Shown: positions 6,591 to 7,198 of the stretch, piece after piece
How positions within the stretch are numbered: position 1 is the stretch's first letter
Layout of the letters: each line of letters starts with the position of its first letter
Program-made: the position numbers and the translations under genes
Assembly: GCA_024762895.1 (NCBI GenBank)
Contig: JANTGN010000136.1
Location: forward strand, 1-7,198
From: Thiotrichales bacterium
Lineage (GTDB): Bacteria; Pseudomonadota; Gammaproteobacteria; J044
DNA: 7,198 nucleotides
Direction: 5' to 3'
Notes under the pieces: generated by a model
Told to the model about the DNA's origin: nothing
Databases searched by the model: none
Seen by the model: the letters and a program-made list of their open reading frames with translations, nothing else

Positions 6591-6595
6591 AAACC

Positions 6596-7054
6596 ATGTC
6601 ACTTGCTATCGCTTTACACGTCCTTTCCGTTGTTGTCTGGGTGGGCGGTATGTTTTTCGCTCACCAGGCCCTGCGTCCGGCTGCCGTCGAAGTCCTTGAA
6701 CCTCCCCTGAGACTGCCTCTCTGGGTGGCCACCTTCAAGCGATTCTTTCCCTGGGTCTGGCTCGCTATTTCCCTGATCCTGATCAGCGGTTACTGGATGA
6801 TCTTCAAGTTCGGCGGCTTTGGCAATCTGCCCCTGTACATACACATCATGAACGGCCTGGGCCTGCTGATGATGGCCATCTACCTGCACGTATTCTTTGC
6901 CCCCTACAAGCGTCTGAAAAAGGCGGTCAGCGCCGAAAACTGGCCGGAAGGCGGCAAACAGCTGGCCAAGATTCGTATGATGGTCGGTATCAACACCATC
7001 CTGGGGCTACTGACCATCGCCATCGCCACCGGCGGACGTTACCTGATTCACTGA
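6596..7054 (+). CDS. Small integral membrane protein, CopD-like (COG5615 type)
   Basis: The 152-residue product is a four-helix inner-membrane protein with predicted segments at about 2-22, 54-72, 82-102 and 127-148. It has no cleavable signal peptide or soluble domain. TM1 reads ALHVLSVVVWVGGMFF, the pattern shared by CopD-family and related small membrane proteins. The loop after TM3 is basic (YKRLKK), as expected for a cytoplasmic loop. Histidines lie at 8 in TM1, 23 at the end of TM1, 83 at the start of TM3 and 98 within TM3. H8 and H98 are possible heme or metal ligands, but that is inference. The function is unknown: copper handling is suggested only by the family name. HemJ, a similar-sized membrane enzyme of heme synthesis, was considered but I do not see a clear match beyond TM1. 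The gene converges on a cytochrome gene. Confidence 0.75.
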   Translation: MSLAIALHVLSVVVWVGGMFFAHQALRPAAVEVLEPPLRLPLWVATFKRFFPWVWLAISLILISGYWMIFKFGGFGNLPLYIHIMNGLGLLMMAIYLHVFFAPYKRLKKAVSAENWPEGGKQLAKIRMMVGINTILGLLTIAIATGGRYLIH

Positions 7055-7064
7055 TTTCAGGCAT

Positions 7065-7095
7065 AAAAAAACGCCTGCCAGAAGGCAGGCGTTTT
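7065..7095. terminator. Bidirectional intrinsic terminator
   Basis: The arms AAAACGCCTGCC (7068-7079) and GGCAGGCGTTTT (7084-7095) are perfect reverse complements around the loop AGAA. Read leftward, the hairpin is followed by seven T residues (complement of 7065-7071), a strong terminator for the cytochrome gene. Read rightward it has four T residues, enough to end the membrane-protein gene whose stop codon is at 7052-7054. Confidence 0.93.
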
Positions 7096-7100
7096 CATCA

Positions 7101-7118
7101 ATAAGGCAAGCGCCTTAT
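7101..7118 (-). repeat. Small hairpin overlapping the cytochrome stop codon
   Basis: ATAAGGC (7101-7107) and GCCTTAT (7112-7118) are perfect reverse complements with a four-base loop. The TAA stop codon of the leftward cytochrome gene (7117-7115) lies inside the stem. The hairpin precedes the main terminator in the leftward direction and may stabilise or help end that transcript. Confidence 0.5.
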
Positions 7119-7198
7119 TTATTCTCGGCGATCATGTAATCCACCGCGGCCTTGATATCGGCATCAGAGAGATCGGCACGACCACCCTTGGGAGGCAT
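7115..7198 (-). CDS. Cytochrome c5-type protein, C-terminal fragment (cut by window edge)
   Basis: Only the last 27 codons and a TAA stop are inside the window, and the 5' part lies beyond 7198. The visible residues start MPPKGGRADLSDADIK and continue AAVDYMIAENK. This matches the end of cytochrome c5-like domains, in which the Met of MPP is the sixth heme-iron ligand and is followed by an S-D-x-D/E-hydrophobic-K-A-A-V-x-Y-M helix. The heme-attachment CxxCH, any signal peptide and the total length cannot be seen, so a one-domain or multi-domain protein is equally possible. It probably works in the periplasm as an electron carrier. The ATG at the edge is an internal methionine codon, not the start. 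Confidence 0.8.
   Translation of the reverse strand: MPPKGGRADLSDADIKAAVDYMIAENK

Overview
The window is a compact, almost fully coding stretch from a proteobacterial chromosome, most probably a gammaproteobacterium. The reasons are the gene order rpe-gph-trpE, which is also found in Pseudomonas, the close motif-level resemblance of TrpE, TrpC, FolB and Gph to gammaproteobacterial proteins recalled from memory, a moderately GC-rich base composition, and a cytochrome c5-like tail. I cannot place it to order from the sequence alone. I see no insertion sequence, prophage gene, tRNA, rRNA, CRISPR array or other mobile element.

From right to left, positions 6400 to 64 carry one tightly packed minus-strand gene train: rpe (ribulose-phosphate 3-epimerase), gph (phosphoglycolate phosphatase), trpE and trpG (the two anthranilate synthase subunits), trpD (anthranilate phosphoribosyltransferase), trpC (indole-3-glycerol-phosphate synthase), folB (dihydroneopterin aldolase) and folK (HPPK). 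Junctions are mostly overlaps or gaps of a few bases: rpe/gph 6 nt, trpE/trpG an ATGA overlap, trpG/trpD 2 nt, trpC/folB 3 nt, folB/folK a TGATG overlap. The exceptions are about 120 nt before trpE and 50 nt before trpC. The train supplies four proteins of the chorismate-to-tryptophan branch (trpF, trpA and trpB lie elsewhere) and two consecutive steps of the pterin arm of folate synthesis. A likely sigma70-type promoter for the train lies just upstream of rpe. The 122-nt leader of trpE holds a nested inverted repeat and a 17-codon reading frame ending in Trp-stop, so it is a candidate tryptophan-responsive element.

Positions 6401-6595 form the divergent intergenic region. Rightward from 6596 is a small four-helix membrane protein of the CopD-like/COG5615 type, with a strong ribosome binding site. 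It converges on the 3' end of a leftward gene cut by the window edge. The 27 residues visible of that gene look like the C-terminus of a cytochrome c5-type protein and begin with the probable heme-ligating methionine. A strong bidirectional terminator (12-bp stem) sits between these two genes.

Most of the window is ordinary housekeeping metabolism. I do not see an evident undescribed system. The points most worth a second look are the trpE leader, the coupling of folB-folK to the trp genes, and the pairing of the small membrane protein with the cytochrome.
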